In this document: positions 36,501 to 50,853 of the stretch, piece by piece
Numbering within the stretch: position 1 is the stretch's first letter
How the letters are laid out: each line of letters starts with the position of its first letter
Origin: Drosophila pseudoobscura
Taxonomy: Eukaryota; Arthropoda; Insecta; Diptera; Drosophilidae
Length of the DNA: 64,000 nt
Reading direction: 5' to 3'
Assembly: GCF_009870125.1 (NCBI RefSeq)
Contig: NC_046679.1
Location: 20,150,001 to 20,214,000, forward strand
The notes under the pieces: model-generated
Databases searched by the model: none
The model's input: only the letters and a program-made list of their open reading frames with translations
What the model was told of the DNA's origin: nothing
Position numbers and translations under genes: made by a program

Positions 36501-39500
36501 TGCAAGAGCACGGAACCGAAAGGAGACGAGACGAAAGTAAGCAAAAGAGAAGCCCCAAAAGAGGAATGAATCGTTGTGGGGAAGTGGAGAGGAAAGAGCA
36601 TGCGTTGCCCCCGCAGACTACAAAAGAGAGACAAATTCAAAAATCAAAGTCAGGAATTTGCAGCCAAACGAGTGGAAGTGAGAGTGTGGTGTGGGCAGGA
36701 TGGAGGCACTACCCAGCAGCCAGCAGGCAGACAGAGGATCCTTTCGGGTGCTGCTTCGGGCGTCACGTTTGTCGTTTCAATCATCATTAGTGCTAATGTA
36801 CCCACAGGAATTGGGTAGCCACTTGGCATGGCAATGACGATGGCCGCACACACAGAGAGAGAGAGAGAGAGAGCGAGAGCAGCGGCAGCGAAAAGAGAGC
36901 AGAGGCAGGGCAGCGGCAGCGACAGCGACAGAGAGATATAGTGGGAGGCGACGCTTTCGGAGACGAAAGCCGTCTCGGCTGTCTCTATTTTATAGTACAT
37001 AGGATGAACATTGTACATACAAACGAGTATTTTTTATGTACACATTTTATTTTTTATTTATTTACCACAATTTTAATATTTTTGCATAACTTTTGCTGCC
37101 TGGCAAACGAGTTAACGGTAACAACCAAATCCCCTCCCAGCCGCTTACATTGTGATACATGTGTGGCTATGTGTGTGGGTTCTGCTCTCTTCTGCGCATG
37201 TGTTGGCAGAGAGGGAATGAGGCTGGAATCCTCTGCCAGCGTCGCTGTTGCCAGCAACAAGAGTATAACAAATGGAAAGGTACCGCTGTTCTCTCTGACT
37301 CTCCCAAGCATCCGCTTGTGCATAGCTCCCGCAATAGAGACCGATCCCTGTGAGTGCCTCACCTTCTCGCTGGAATATACCTTGCCAGCGCCATTGTTGC
37401 TTTTTGTTGCTGTTGCGGCCTTTTGATAAACTTCGTCGTCATCGTCGTCGTTGCTCTGCAGAGGAGTTGGACGATGGAGGCCGGTTGCCACAAGTCCTGC
37501 TCCTTATGCTGCTGTTGCTCCTTCTGTTCCCACTGCTCCCAGCATAATGATGATGATGTCCCTTCGCCCTGCCCCTTAACCATAACCATAACCATAATAT
37601 TTATTTATTTTTAAACACACATAAAATATAATAAATAAAAGCACAAACAAGAGCCGGGAGAAAACTTTTTTCATTATGAATTATTACGCTGAAAGCACAA
37701 GGAACGGGTAGAAAAGGGATCGTGGAGAGGGGGGGAGGGGCTGGGCAAAATGCCAAACGAAATTACCGTTGTTCGCCCGGTACGGTGCCATACCCAGGGC
37801 TGCATTTCGGGTTTCATTACAAGATGCGATGCAACAGGACTGGATTGCCTACTTATTTGGGATACACTAAGGATATGGTGACCCCAGAGAAAGCAGCTCT
37901 AAGAAAAGTGTATAAAATAGCTGAAGGAATGGGCATCTAAAGTCCGAAGAGTCCTCAGATAGTAATAGGTCATATCAAGAACCACACTTTTCTTATAGAT
38001 GATCTTTTAAAACCCTGGGCATCTAATGTTAATCCTCAAGTCCGTAGCGTTCTCAGATAGTTATAGGTCAGCCCAAGCACCATACTCTTCTTATGAGGAT
38101 GATCTATAAAATCCCTTTCCACCTGAAAAATATATAGTAAATACAGTCTGCACATAAAGTATGATATTTTTGAGGTTTATAAATAGAGATCTTCCTGCTG
38201 GAAAGCTCTCTGTCTCCTCTCTGTTGGTGTTCTCCTTTCTCATTTAATGAAAATATTTTTATTATTATTGAGCCGGATGAGGTTGTTGCATGCCACAGGC
38301 ACAGTCAGGCACACAGGAAAAGGCACAAAGTGCCTAAGTGGCGCCCCACCTCACGCTCATCTTCTGTTGCCTTTTCTGTGTTCCATTCTCTGGCGCCCCC
38401 CCTCCTGGCTCCTGGCAGAGCTTAATTTTATTAGCCTCCGGACGCTTCCCGAACCCCCTCCAGGCAGGCATTCATTTGCCAGGCGGAGGAACATCATCAT
38501 GAGGTTGAGCACACAGCCAAGACGACCCCTGTCCTCCCGTCTCCCTCTCTCTCTCTCTCTCTCTGCTCTGCTCTGCCTGGCCAGTGGGCTCCCAACAAAA
38601 TGGACTCAAAAATTCGAGAGGAGCAAAACATTTGCGGCATGTTTTTAATAATGTTGTTTATAATGTTGATTTTTGGCCATTTTATTTCCTCGTTTTTTTC
38701 TCGCATTTTCCCCAGCTTCTTTTTTTCTTTTTGATGTATTTACGGAGAATTCCTTTTATGGGTCGAAATAAATGAAATGTTAATCTCTTTTTTTTTTATG
38801 GCCACGTAGCCGTGTTTCGTTGAACTTTTTGGTATACAGAAGATTTGAAACGGAAACAAACGGATACAGAAGATTTTGGGTTTCGTTCCGCTCTCGGCAA
38901 ACCCCAAATCAAACCTCATCCGATCCCAAAAACTAATTACAAAATCAAAACTTATAATGAGAGGCAAATTAGAAAATTTCTCGATTGGCCCACAAATACA
39001 ATGGCCAACGGAAATCAGGTAAAAGGCCAGAGCCATTTTGGGTTTTAATTAAATCCTGTTGTTCCAGTGGCGGGCCCTAGAGAAGCGTCAGAGAGTGCCA
39101 CTGGCTGGCTCTTGAGTGCCGACCCGACTCTAGGCCCCCCCCCGCCACGCCCATCATATTCAAAATGAGTTTTTGGCTGCATTCGGTTTTTGGCTTTTCG
39201 GCCAAAATTCTCCACTCTACGCCGCGCTGGCGAGCCACTCGAACAAAATATTTTTGGCCCCCCGTTCGGACTGTTGTTTCCGCGGCAGACGAAAATTAAT
39301 TTTAATTTTCAAAAATAATCCAAAAACCTAAACAGATTCTCTCTGAAGGTTGGACGCAATCCAGCCATTGCTGGTCCACGCTCCGTCCTGTCATTGTTTT
39401 AATTGGAAATTTATTTGGTTATGTTCGCGGCACTAATAACTGCGTTTTTAATTGCATATTGCAGGGAAGCCGGGGAGCTGGAGAGAGGGACTACCATGGG

Positions 39501-42127
39501 GGGCAGCGCGAAAGGTTAGATTAGTTAGATTTTAATTAAAATTCTGCATTGGGAATGCAGATTTCAAGCATTTGCGGGATTATGAGTGCTCATTGCCCAA
39601 GTGCTGGGATTCCTTCCTTTATGACCAGAATTTATGGAGAACTTTCGTTATAGGATTAGTGACATTTTGCGAATATTTCCACCATAATTCCTACAGAAAT
39701 ATTACCTTTTAGGCAATTCACTTTGATTTGTCTTTAAGGCATCCTCCAGGGAAGTCTCCTATCCTGGCAGCTCCTTTTCCACCTTTTCCGGGTCGCGACT
39801 CCCACGTCCCGAGTAATCCAGTAATGTTTCGGTTGAGCGAAGTCATTTCTGGCCCTATTCCGACAAGCGAAAAGGGAAAGGACATGAAATTCACCCACAG
39901 ACAAAGGAGACAGACCATTCCTTGCCGCCCCAAAACAAGAAATCAGCGCCATGACAGGGGGCGTATGGAGCGAGTGTGGGTCACAAAAATCATCCCCTTC
40001 GCGAGGTCGTTCTTCTCTCCCTGTCTCTCTCTCTCTCTCGCTGGCTCTATCGCTGCCTCGCTCTCACTCTGTGTGTGTGTGTGTGTGTCTCTGTCTTGCC
40101 CTGCTCATAAAGCGTTGGAAATTATGGAAATTAATTGAAATTCCAAGGATGCTGCTGCTCTTTTGCCAAAAACCAACAAATTACCGTCATTATGCGTGTG
40201 CGGGGGCAGCCCACCCCCCCCATACTAAGTCTCTCCATCTCTGTCTTTCTTCCTATACCTCTCTCTTTCGCCCCTTTGGCTGTTTGGGGTACCGCAGAGG
40301 TCGGTCCGTTTAGCCGACCTTTGCAGAGCTCAAATGGAGCGCCATGCCACGCTTTGACTTTGTCTAATTTTAGGCCCTGCGGTTGACCATCTCTCCCCCT
40401 CCCTCTCTGCCTGTGTGTGTGTTCTATTCATTGGCATTTAATTAAGCTAATTAATTATCATGGCAATTACGAAATTTACAATAAAAATGAAACCATATTT
40501 TTTCTCGTAGAGTCGCTTTTGATTGACTTCCAGCGCACTTTACTTTACTTTACTTTACTTGCCTCCCCCCAACCCTTGGCAGGGTGGGATAAGCATATTC
40601 CCCCTTCCTCCCCTGCCACCCCTCGCAGAGCAACAACAACCTCAGTACAACAAAAAAGAGTCATATTAAAAATCATTCGCTTGTGAAGATCAAAAGCATT
40701 CTTTTTCACCGAAATGCCATGAAGAATGATGTTGCCGCTGCCTGCCACTGCTCCCTGAAGAGGGGGAGGGGAGTGGCACAGCAGAGCAGAGGGTTGGGCT
40801 GTAAGTTAGCTCTGCTCTGCCGCTCTCTCTCGCTCTGAAATATTCAACCAAAAATGCATGGCACACATACACACACGTGCACCTACAGGAGGCAGAGCCA
40901 AGGTGTGTCTGCAGAACAGGTGAGGCCAGCCCATAAGATACACCATCTATTCCTCATCAAACCCCGATTCAGTTGAAACCTTAGAGAATGATAGATCTTC
41001 CAAGAGTAACGGAAGCCAGCGATCGGGACTGCCTTACCTTTCGCTTCAATATAAACTGTTTGCCTACCTATACAAAGGGCGGGAGTGGGTGGGGGGTGGT
41101 GTGTGGGAGTGAAACAGATAGCTGCTGCTCCCGGCTGTGTGTATATTTATTTATGGTTTTTTTCGCATTCAACCACAATATCAGCTCAGCCCTGAACATT
41201 CATATACATATAAATATTGTATCCCACCCCCCCTACCCGAAGGGTGAGCCACCCTGCACGTGTGTTTGAGTGTGTGTGTGTGTGTGTGTACGTGCACATT
41301 TATTAAATATTATTGCTCTTATTTTGCGCTTTACTTGAGATTTTTTTATTGCCCCATCAATGGGCAAAGTGGGCGGAAAACTGGTATCTGGCTTCCACTT
41401 GTCTGGTGCAGGTCCTTTACTGTTTTCTGTTTCCTGGTGGTGCTTGTCCCTGTTGCGAGTCCTTGCTGTAACGCTGTGCCCTTGTACCGTTTATTAATTT
41501 TAATGGCTGCCACCAAATGAATAACGGTTAATCAATAAGTTAAATGTGTCGCCATTTTGTTGGAATTAAGCAGGAGGACAGTAGAAATGTGGATACATTG
41601 GGGGGGGGGGGGAACTTTCTCTGTGAAGGGAGGTCTCTCTGCATGAACACACCTGTTTTTGGGTATCTATAAGAATATTTCCCTGTTTTCCCTGAATTTT
41701 ATTCCATTAAAATGTTTAAGGAAAGTTTCTTTCCCTACGTGAGTCTTCAGTTTCCATAAAAACTATTCTTCGAGACTGCTTAAAGAAGGGAGTCCCTTTC
41801 AGCTATCCATAAATACCTATACATACCATATAGCTAACCCAATCCCATGTTAAAAGCTAAACTTTCAACCAAAAGCGGAAAAGCGGATAATAAAATCCAT
41901 CATAAATCATTGGACAATTATTGGAAATTCTGCCGTCACTCTGCTCCACCCATCATCAGCCATCCCCCATCCCCCATCCCCCTTACCCTGCAACCTGCAC
42001 CTGCAGCCGGAGCTGAACAATCGCATTTTCCACAGTGTTCCCATGGACTTTACGGCGTAATCGCATTTCGGCATTGTCGCTACTTGTGGCACAAATAAAC
42101 CACCCCGCCGCTTAGCGACTCTCCGCC

Positions 42128-42159
<32 letters not shown>

Positions 42160-44282
42160 CTCTCTCATCAAGTGGCACAAATTACAGATCAAACATGCAG
42201 CTATACCAGGGGTACGCCAGGGAGGGGGAGGATGAGGTTTGAGGAGGGTTGGGCTGCTCCGTTGTTTTGGGTGACCATTTGTCAGGAAGGTTGACAACAT
42301 TACGCTGCAAATGAAATAGCGTAATAAAAGGGTGACTTAATTTGTTTTTTTTTGTTGTTTGTCGAGCCGCACCGAAGGCACTTGGCCGTACACTGGATCG
42401 AGATGAGCTGCGAACACGTGTTTGTCTTCCAATAAAATATATATTTCTATATATTTAAAGAGCTTGGCCGTTTTATAGGCCGCCAGTCGAGGATATTGAA
42501 ATTTTTGGCATTGTCAACCCCCGCCGACGACAGTTAGAACGACAATTACGCGTATCTAATAATGGAGAAGGCGAGACGGAGTCGAAAACCGGAGACCTGT
42601 AACCGGGCCGGAGCCTGGCCGGGCCGGGCCGGGGAGAGCTTAGATTTAAGTGGCTGATAATCCTTGGGCTGACGCGTGACAGGCTATTTGCTGGTATTTT
42701 ATTAACAATTTGCCCAATAAAAAGGTTGTCGTTTAATCGCAGGGCATTAAACTTCCCCTTAATAAAAGGATAAGTTGACCCTTCGATAGATAATCCTTAA
42801 ATAGTGCAGGACTATAGAGTTAATAAAACAATCCTAGACTCAAGCTTCCAATAGATAGTATCTCTCGATGAAGGAACTGTCTTCAGCTATCTCCAAATAA
42901 TACTCTGCTGGCAGTTGTAAAACAAATCACCCAAGAACCATCTTTATAGCCATTCATCGCCCAGCTCTTCCTCAATTTGGCCACAAATCAGCGCTGAAAA
43001 GTATGCTCTAAATTTCGCTCAAGTCTCCGCTACGCACACTAATAAGTTAATCAAACTAATTGCAGCAGTTTGGTGGAGCAGCAGCCACTTGCCACAAGCT
43101 AAGCCCCGAACAAGGGGGGAAAATATTTCAGCTATAAATTCCGCAAATGCCCCACCCCCTGCCCGTCCCCCAGGCAGGCCCTAAGTATGTTGTTAGCCAG
43201 GAAAAGGGTTGTGCTATGTTGTGTTTGTTGTGTGCCACCCGTTCGTTGTGGCTCTCTGTGTCTGCGATGGAATTCAGGAGAAACGAAGCTGCTGTGACAG
43301 GAACATGTTAATTGCCACCGCTCTGCGTTGCCAGGTTAAGGATTCGGCTCTGGGCTCTGGTTGGGTCCCAGGCTCCGTTCCGTTCCGTTCCGTCTCCGGC
43401 TTAGACTTGTTTTACAAAGTTCTTAAAAATTGATGCACGTTTTGTTTCGTTTTGCTTTTTAATTAAAAGTCCAAAAGGGAAATGGAAAGGGGCGTGGAGT
43501 GTGGGTGGGCCAGAGGGTAGATGGAGTGCGTTATGGTTATGACCATTGGTCAGTTGAGCTTTTGTTAAGCTCTCTAAATTGGCTAAAGAGCTTGGGACTC
43601 TTTTGACATTGGCGGTGACTTGGCAACAATCCGAGTGCGGATGGATCCAGGATGTGGGGCAGTGGAATGGGAATGGGAATGGGCAGGGGCTGGACGGAAG
43701 GACAAATCGTGTGCATTGTGTGTTACATAGGATGTGACTTTATTCATTAGTCCAGTTTTATCCTCTGCCTGTGGTAGAGACAGAGGCGCAAACTTACGAC
43801 AAAACACACACAAAGGTACAAATGTGGGAGAACCAAAAAAAAAAACAAAAAAATACGAGTTTTTGTGCTTCTGGTGCTTGGATTACAAGACTTTGGTACA
43901 TCTAGATGCTAGACTTTTTAGTGTAATGCATTTCTTATTCCATTATAGACATTAATCCAAACGAACTAACAATTAAACGCTTTTTAATGATACTTTTGAA
44001 GGCAAGTATTCATTTCACATTGGTGAGAAATTAGGAATAAGCCTGGTTACCTTTTAAAACCATCCAATAACCGTATGGATAATGGTTTCAGTATTCAAGG
44101 AATATGCATTAATTACTTAAAGACTACATAAAGTTAAAATAACTGAAAATATTCACTTCTCACTGAATAAGGACTGAGTTCTTGTGCAACTACTATAATA
44201 ATTTGTGCCTCATCATCTTAAAGTACTACCCGTATTATATCATCTGTAGAGATGAAATAATTCAACAGTTTACTCTGTTTTC
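33532..44282. other. About 10.7 kb gene-free DNA upstream of the homeobox gene
   Basis: No supported gene. Many microsatellites: (TC)n near 35690, (GA)n near 36855, (CT)n near 38545, (GT)n near 40070, (TG)n near 41275, G12 near 41601, (TTTAC)n near 40541, TTCCG repeats near 43380, GGGAAT repeats near 43665. A GC-rich, CAG-rich stretch at 34900-35640 could be a transcription start or 5' leader of the homeobox gene. Otherwise it is typical cis-regulatory DNA around a developmental regulator. Confidence 0.5.
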
Positions 44283-44497
44283 TTCCCTTCTTCTACAGCA
44301 TCCTTCTAAGATTTGATTATACTTAATACTAATCTACATGCTACTCCGGTGGATTCTCTCCTCCTTCTGCAGCAACCGTCTGAGTTTTGGTTTCCCTTCT
44401 CCTACAGCACCCTTCTAATATTTGATCATACTTAATCCTAGTCTACACCGTTCTCTGATGTATTCACATCTCCTTCTGCGGCACACGGCTGAGTTTT
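44283..44497. repeat. Tandem duplication of the Tgs1 3' end
   Basis: Two copies of about 108 bp, 44283-44388 and 44389-44497. The right one contains the Tgs1 stop codon (44438-44440) and the last codons; the left one is a diverged copy lying in the 3' flank. Shared blocks include CTACAGCA-CCTTCTAA, ATTTGATxATACTTAAT and CTCCTTCTGC-GCA. Confidence 0.75.
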
Positions 44498-45874
44498 GAT
44501 CAATCCACTTCCAAAATAGGCTGTCAGAGCCACCAGACGCGTGTCCAGATAGTTGTGCTCCACCTCGCACTGCTGTCCTACGCCGCTGAGGGCAATCACC
44601 TGGCTCATGCTGGCATTGCGGGGCAGAAAGAAACTGACGTTGTCGGCGAGGCGACGGCCCAGCTGCATGAGATGGCTGGCGCCCACTGGCAGTAGACTCT
44701 CTTCGATGTCAAAGGTGGCCAGTTTCTGGTAGCTGGGACCGCCCCAGGGCGGACTGAAGAACACCACGTCCGGACGGAGCCTGGTGCTGGGCGCGAACTG
44801 CAGGAAGTCCGCGTGAATGAACTCGATCTTATCAGCCACACCGTAGATGGTAGCATTGTGCTTGGCCATCGCCAGCTTCTCTGCATCGATGTCCACGGCA
44901 ATGACCCGGCCGCAGGTGAGGGCGAACTGGATAGCATTGCCGCCGCAGCCACAGAAGGCGTCGAGGATTACGTCGCAGGCTACACGACGGGCTGTCTGCT
45001 TGGCAATCTTCTCCGGTGTCACCGAAAACCAGCTCTCGCGGTCCAAGCGAATGCCCATGTCGAAGCGGGAGAACAGGGAGAAGCGCTTCAGCCAGTACTT
45101 GAACAGCTTGCTCTTATTCTCCTTCATGAAGTCTGGCATCTGATCCACGCTTGGGTTGGGTTTCTTCTTCTTTGGCTTTTTCTTTTTGATGAAACCACTC
45201 TGCACGCCGTGCAGGGGTTCTGGTTCCTCCTCGCTGGTCATGTTGTCCGAGTCGCCGTAACTACTGAAATACTGCTCAACCACAGACTCTGCTTTTGGCT
45301 TGCGCCGTATGGAGTGGCTGCCCTGGGCGCCAAAGGCTGCTGGGAGGCCGAGAAGTCTACGCTGCTCCTCCTCTTCAATATCTTCGGGGTCGTCGTTGGC
45401 CAAATAGGGTTCTTTCACATCGATCTTTTTCTTTCGCTTATACCTCGGCTGGTTTCCGCTTACGTCTAGCTGCACCAGCTCTTGCTCAATCTCCTCAAGA
45501 TCCTCTGTATTGATGGAACCAAAAGATTTCAACAGCTCGTGCTGATAGTTCTCAAAGGCACAGCTAAATATGTGCCAAAAGCGAGCACCCAGGTCTTTGG
45601 CATGCTCCTCCCAGAGCGCCTGCCAATATATTTTCTCCGCCTCGTCACGGACGTCGACGATCTCCTTGAATTCGGGAAACCTCTTGTTCCACTTCTCCTC
45701 CAGCAGCTGGTGGCCCTCGCGCTGCCAGAAATCCAGCCAACTCTCCTCCTGTATGCTGGTCCAGGTGCTGCTCAGATCGAAAGGCGGGCCATCCGTGTGT
45801 CTAGCCTCAAAGAGCTGTGTGAATATGTAGAATTGTGGATTGGTGTGCGATGATGTCAGGTAGTGTGTATTCAT
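44438..45874 (-). CDS. Tgs1: Trimethylguanosine synthase (Tgs1/DTL/PIMT)
   Basis: Single-exon frame of 478 aa. The N-terminal half is acidic and Lys-rich. The C-terminal half is the SAM methyltransferase: motif I VILDAFCGCGGNAIQFA, acidic-loop VIAVDIDAEKLAMAKHNA, and the substrate motif FFSPPWGGPSY that defines Tgs1. The enzyme converts the m7G cap of snRNAs and snoRNAs to the 2,2,7-trimethylguanosine cap, and in Drosophila it also acts as a nuclear-receptor coactivator relative (PIMT). It is the second cistron of a dicistronic unit: its ATG follows the moi stop after a single base (TGA G ATG), so reinitiation or leaky translation is expected. Its last codons overlap a local tandem duplication. 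Confidence 0.95.
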   Translation of the reverse strand: MNTHYLTSSHTNPQFYIFTQLFEARHTDGPPFDLSSTWTSIQEESWLDFWQREGHQLLEEKWNKRFPEFKEIVDVRDEAEKIYWQALWEEHAKDLGARFWHIFSCAFENYQHELLKSFGSINTEDLEEIEQELVQLDVSGNQPRYKRKKKIDVKEPYLANDDPEDIEEEEQRRLLGLPAAFGAQGSHSIRRKPKAESVVEQYFSSYGDSDNMTSEEEPEPLHGVQSGFIKKKKPKKKKPNPSVDQMPDFMKENKSKLFKYWLKRFSLFSRFDMGIRLDRESWFSVTPEKIAKQTARRVACDVILDAFCGCGGNAIQFALTCGRVIAVDIDAEKLAMAKHNATIYGVADKIEFIHADFLQFAPSTRLRPDVVFFSPPWGGPSYQKLATFDIEESLLPVGASHLMQLGRRLADNVSFFLPRNASMSQVIALSGVGQQCEVEHNYLDTRLVALTAYFGSGLIKTQPCAAEGDVNTSENGVD

Positions 45875-45875
45875 C

Positions 45876-46490
45876 TCACTGGCTGTCGTGGAGACTCAGT
45901 TGTTTGATCTGCAGCCTGCGGTCTATGAGCTCTTCGAAACTTTCGACGGGCTGTGCGAACCACACGTCGATAGCCGGTATGTGAGTCTTATGCAGCTCTT
46001 CCAGATAATTCTTGCGGGCAGCCTCGTCGTCGCCCATAGCCTGCAACAAGTTAAACACACCGCCTGTCGTCAGTGTGGGACTGTTGGGGAACTGTACACA
46101 GCACAGCACCACCTCGCCTCGCACAATGCAATAGCAGCCGCTGCTCAGGTTCAGTTCGCTGGCCTTGGTGATGTCCAGGCCCAGCAGCAGCACGGACAGA
46201 ATGCCTTCGGGCAATGAACCCTCCCTGAAATTGTGCAATTACGAAGTCTCAACAGATTCACGGCTAAAGAATGCATTATCTTACTCTGGCAAACTCTTTA
46301 CACGCACGTTTTCGAGCCCGTATTTATCCGACACCACGGTGAGTCGTCCTATAACTGCGCACTTGCCGTAGTGGAGCTTCAGGTAGTTGGGTTCCAGCGC
46401 CAATTCCTCAACCAACAGGGTTTCAAAGAAATCAATATATGGCGGCGACGATCTACCTTCTTTGCGTTCTTGGCTCATTACTTTGGCCAA
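45876..46490 (-). CDS. moi: Modigliani (Moi), telomere-capping protein
   Basis: Two exons, 46490-46285 and 46224-45876, giving 184 aa; a second Met at 46478 could also serve. It is the upstream cistron of the moi-Tgs1 message. No classical domain is visible; the N-terminal part (YIDFFETLLVEELALEP..., KCAVIGRLTVVSDKYGLENV) has alternating hydrophobic strands. In D. melanogaster Moi binds HOAP and is part of the terminin complex that caps retrotransposon-maintained telomeres (established). The gene was identified from its position directly ahead of Tgs1 and from its length. Terminin proteins evolve quickly, so divergence is expected. Confidence 0.85.
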
Positions 46491-46728
46491 AACTCTAGCT
46501 CAAGAAAATAAAATGAGCGCGATTTGTATTTTATTAAATGTGTGGGCGAGCCAGTGTTGTGCAGGAACAAAATGCAACAAAGTTGCCATATCAATAGAGA
46601 GCGATGAATGGCTGTGACAGTTGTTATCGTTCTACGCCCATCACTAAGTGTTTTTCGAGCAAAAAAAAAGCGGCATTTCTCAAATTTTCATTAAAAAGTA
46701 CAACTTTTCTATTAAATAATATCAGAAA
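46491..46728. promoter_or_regulatory. Divergent promoter of moi-Tgs1 and Ada2a/Rpb4
   Basis: Only 238 bp separate the moi ATG (-) and the shared Ada2a/Rpb4 ATG (+). Both 5' UTRs and both start sites must lie here, so the transcripts may overlap. The close linkage of Ada2a and the PIMT/DTL gene is known in D. melanogaster and is kept here. No Motif 1 or TATA box was seen. Confidence 0.7.
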
Positions 46729-49090
<2,362 letters not shown>

Positions 49091-49294
49091 TCCGTACTAA
49101 TTAACTAATTAACAATAGAATAATTATTCATAAAAATGTTCTAAAAAATAAAATCCTACCGCCAAAAAAAACTGCCCAAATCCCACCACTAGCTGCAGCT
49201 ATCGATAACAGCAATCGAAATCTGCTTCTGTTTTGGTTATTATTTTCTTTCAAACGTTTTTAATTGAAACAAACCACACAGCGCAGATTCCAGA

Positions 49295-50461
49295 ATGAAC
49301 AAAGACAACTCCAGCATGAACATGGATCCCCAGCTGGCCTTGCGCCTGCTGGCGGATGGCGCAGTCCTGGTCATAGCCGGCGTACCAGTGGGCACAGAAT
49401 TTGGCATTGATTTGTGCGCCTACACGATTGGACCGGAATTCAGAGGCGTGAAGATGATACCGCCTGGCGTCCACTATGTTTGGTGTGCCTCCCAGGGACT
49501 CTATGGAGATGCGGCACCGCGTGTCGGATTTGTACACTTCTTTCATCCCAACGAGATTCTTGTGCGCGAGTGGGACAACGACCTGGAGGAGCTTCGACCG
49601 CGACAGATTGCCGAGCCAGAGGTGGAGCGGGAACGTATACGAAAGAACCTGGTCCAGCTGGAGAAGATGCTGGCTGCCTACGACTACCGCCATGTCTGCG
49701 CGTGGAAGGATCTCACAGGCAGCGTGACAGAGCCGTGCGTGGATCGTTGCCGCCCAACATTGGGCACCATACGCACCAACGTTGAGCTCCAGTCCTGCCC
49801 AGATGCCGACAGGCCACGAGGGGAGCCAGGAGCCGCATCCAGTAGCGGCAGCAAGCGCAATGCTGCCGTCAGGCTGCTCCTGGACGAGAGCGAACTCCTG
49901 CCCAACCTCAAGCCCGTGGAGGGAACAGCACCGCGCTTCAGTGCGTTACCGCTACGCGTCCCACACGATTCCCTGCCGGCGGATGTGTCACGTCACGCCA
50001 TGGACTGCATTGCAGCTGTGGATGACCTGATCGACAGATTCGGTTCTTCCGATGCCCTGATCGAGGAGCTGCAGCTGGCTTACGTGTTCTTTCTGGTCGG
50101 CTACTCGGTGGAGTCGCTGGCCCACTGGCGCAAGCTGCTTGGCCTGCTGGCCCACTCGGAAGCGGCGGTGTCGAAGCACAAACTAACCTACATGAAGTAC
50201 AGCGAGGTTCTGGCACATCAGCTCCCCTACCTTCCGGAGGAACTGATGGTGCCCAGCCCCCACAACAGCGTTTTTAAGGATGTGCGAGAGCTTCTGGTGA
50301 ATCTGCACGAGGGCGGTCTGAGCGTCAGTGCCGAGCGTCTGAGGAAGCGGCTTGAGAATAAGCTGGGTTGGTATTTTGAGGGACTGCTCGACGAAGACCC
50401 CGAGGACCAACCACTGATCATAGAACTCCCTGAGGCCCAGGAATCTCCCATTGGCATGTAA
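49295..50461 (+). CDS. CG12320: AAR2 splicing factor homologue
   Basis: Intronless CDS of 388 aa. The N-terminal beta-rich domain (LLADGAVLVIAGVPVGTEFG..., MIPPGVHYVWCA, VGFVHFFHPNEILVREWDND) and the C-terminal helical domain match AAR2. AAR2 binds Prp8 in cytoplasmic U5 snRNP precursors and is displaced by Brr2 on nuclear import (established). It starts 204 bp after the Rpb4 stop on the same strand. The chosen Met is the first in frame; the second (MNMDPQLAL) would shorten it by only seven residues. Confidence 0.93.
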   Translation: MNKDNSSMNMDPQLALRLLADGAVLVIAGVPVGTEFGIDLCAYTIGPEFRGVKMIPPGVHYVWCASQGLYGDAAPRVGFVHFFHPNEILVREWDNDLEELRPRQIAEPEVERERIRKNLVQLEKMLAAYDYRHVCAWKDLTGSVTEPCVDRCRPTLGTIRTNVELQSCPDADRPRGEPGAASSSGSKRNAAVRLLLDESELLPNLKPVEGTAPRFSALPLRVPHDSLPADVSRHAMDCIAAVDDLIDRFGSSDALIEELQLAYVFFLVGYSVESLAHWRKLLGLLAHSEAAVSKHKLTYMKYSEVLAHQLPYLPEELMVPSPHNSVFKDVRELLVNLHEGGLSVSAERLRKRLENKLGWYFEGLLDEDPEDQPLIIELPEAQESPIGM

Positions 50462-50518
50462 ACGTCTTTTGTAAGCCTATATTTGCAATATACGGACTGA
50501 AATTTGATTGATTTGGTT

Positions 50519-50853
50519 TTAGCGCAGCGAGTGCTGGGTTCGCAGATAATTCCACAGATCCCGGGCCGTGCGGATGCTGACCATGAACTGGCACAGCTTC
50601 GTCTCGATCAGGCAGAGTATGATGAACTTGGCGCGCTTGTCCTTGAGCAGTGACTGCAACAGAGTTTCAGCAGGCGAGGAATAGGCTTAAAATTGGGGCT
50701 TACTCAAGCAACACTCACCTCCTCGTTGTTCTCGGGACCTTGGTCCACCACAGACCACAAATCCTCCGACTCCAGATAGGCCCGCACCGTCATCGACCAG
50801 GCCTTATAGTTGTCCAAACCTTTGAGCTTCTCGATTTGCAGTTGCAGTGCCAT
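50519..50853 (-). CDS. Small Copia-type Gag-like gene, possibly domesticated
   Basis: Two exons, 50853-50719 and 50653-50519, joined in phase 0, giving 89 aa. The start resembles the N-terminus of Copia-type Gag proteins (LKGLDNYKAWSMTVRAYLES, then DLWSVVD) and the end has ARDLWNYLRTQH. It looks whole, with an intron and no breaks, and no protease, integrase, reverse transcriptase or terminal repeats lie nearby. This suggests an old fragment taken over as a host gene rather than a recent insertion. Its tail faces AAR2, 57 bp away. The similarity call is by motif memory only. Confidence 0.6.

Noticed and set aside
36368-36790. 140-codon ORF upstream of the homeobox gene
   Set aside because: No recognisable domain, no splice context, surrounded by microsatellites.
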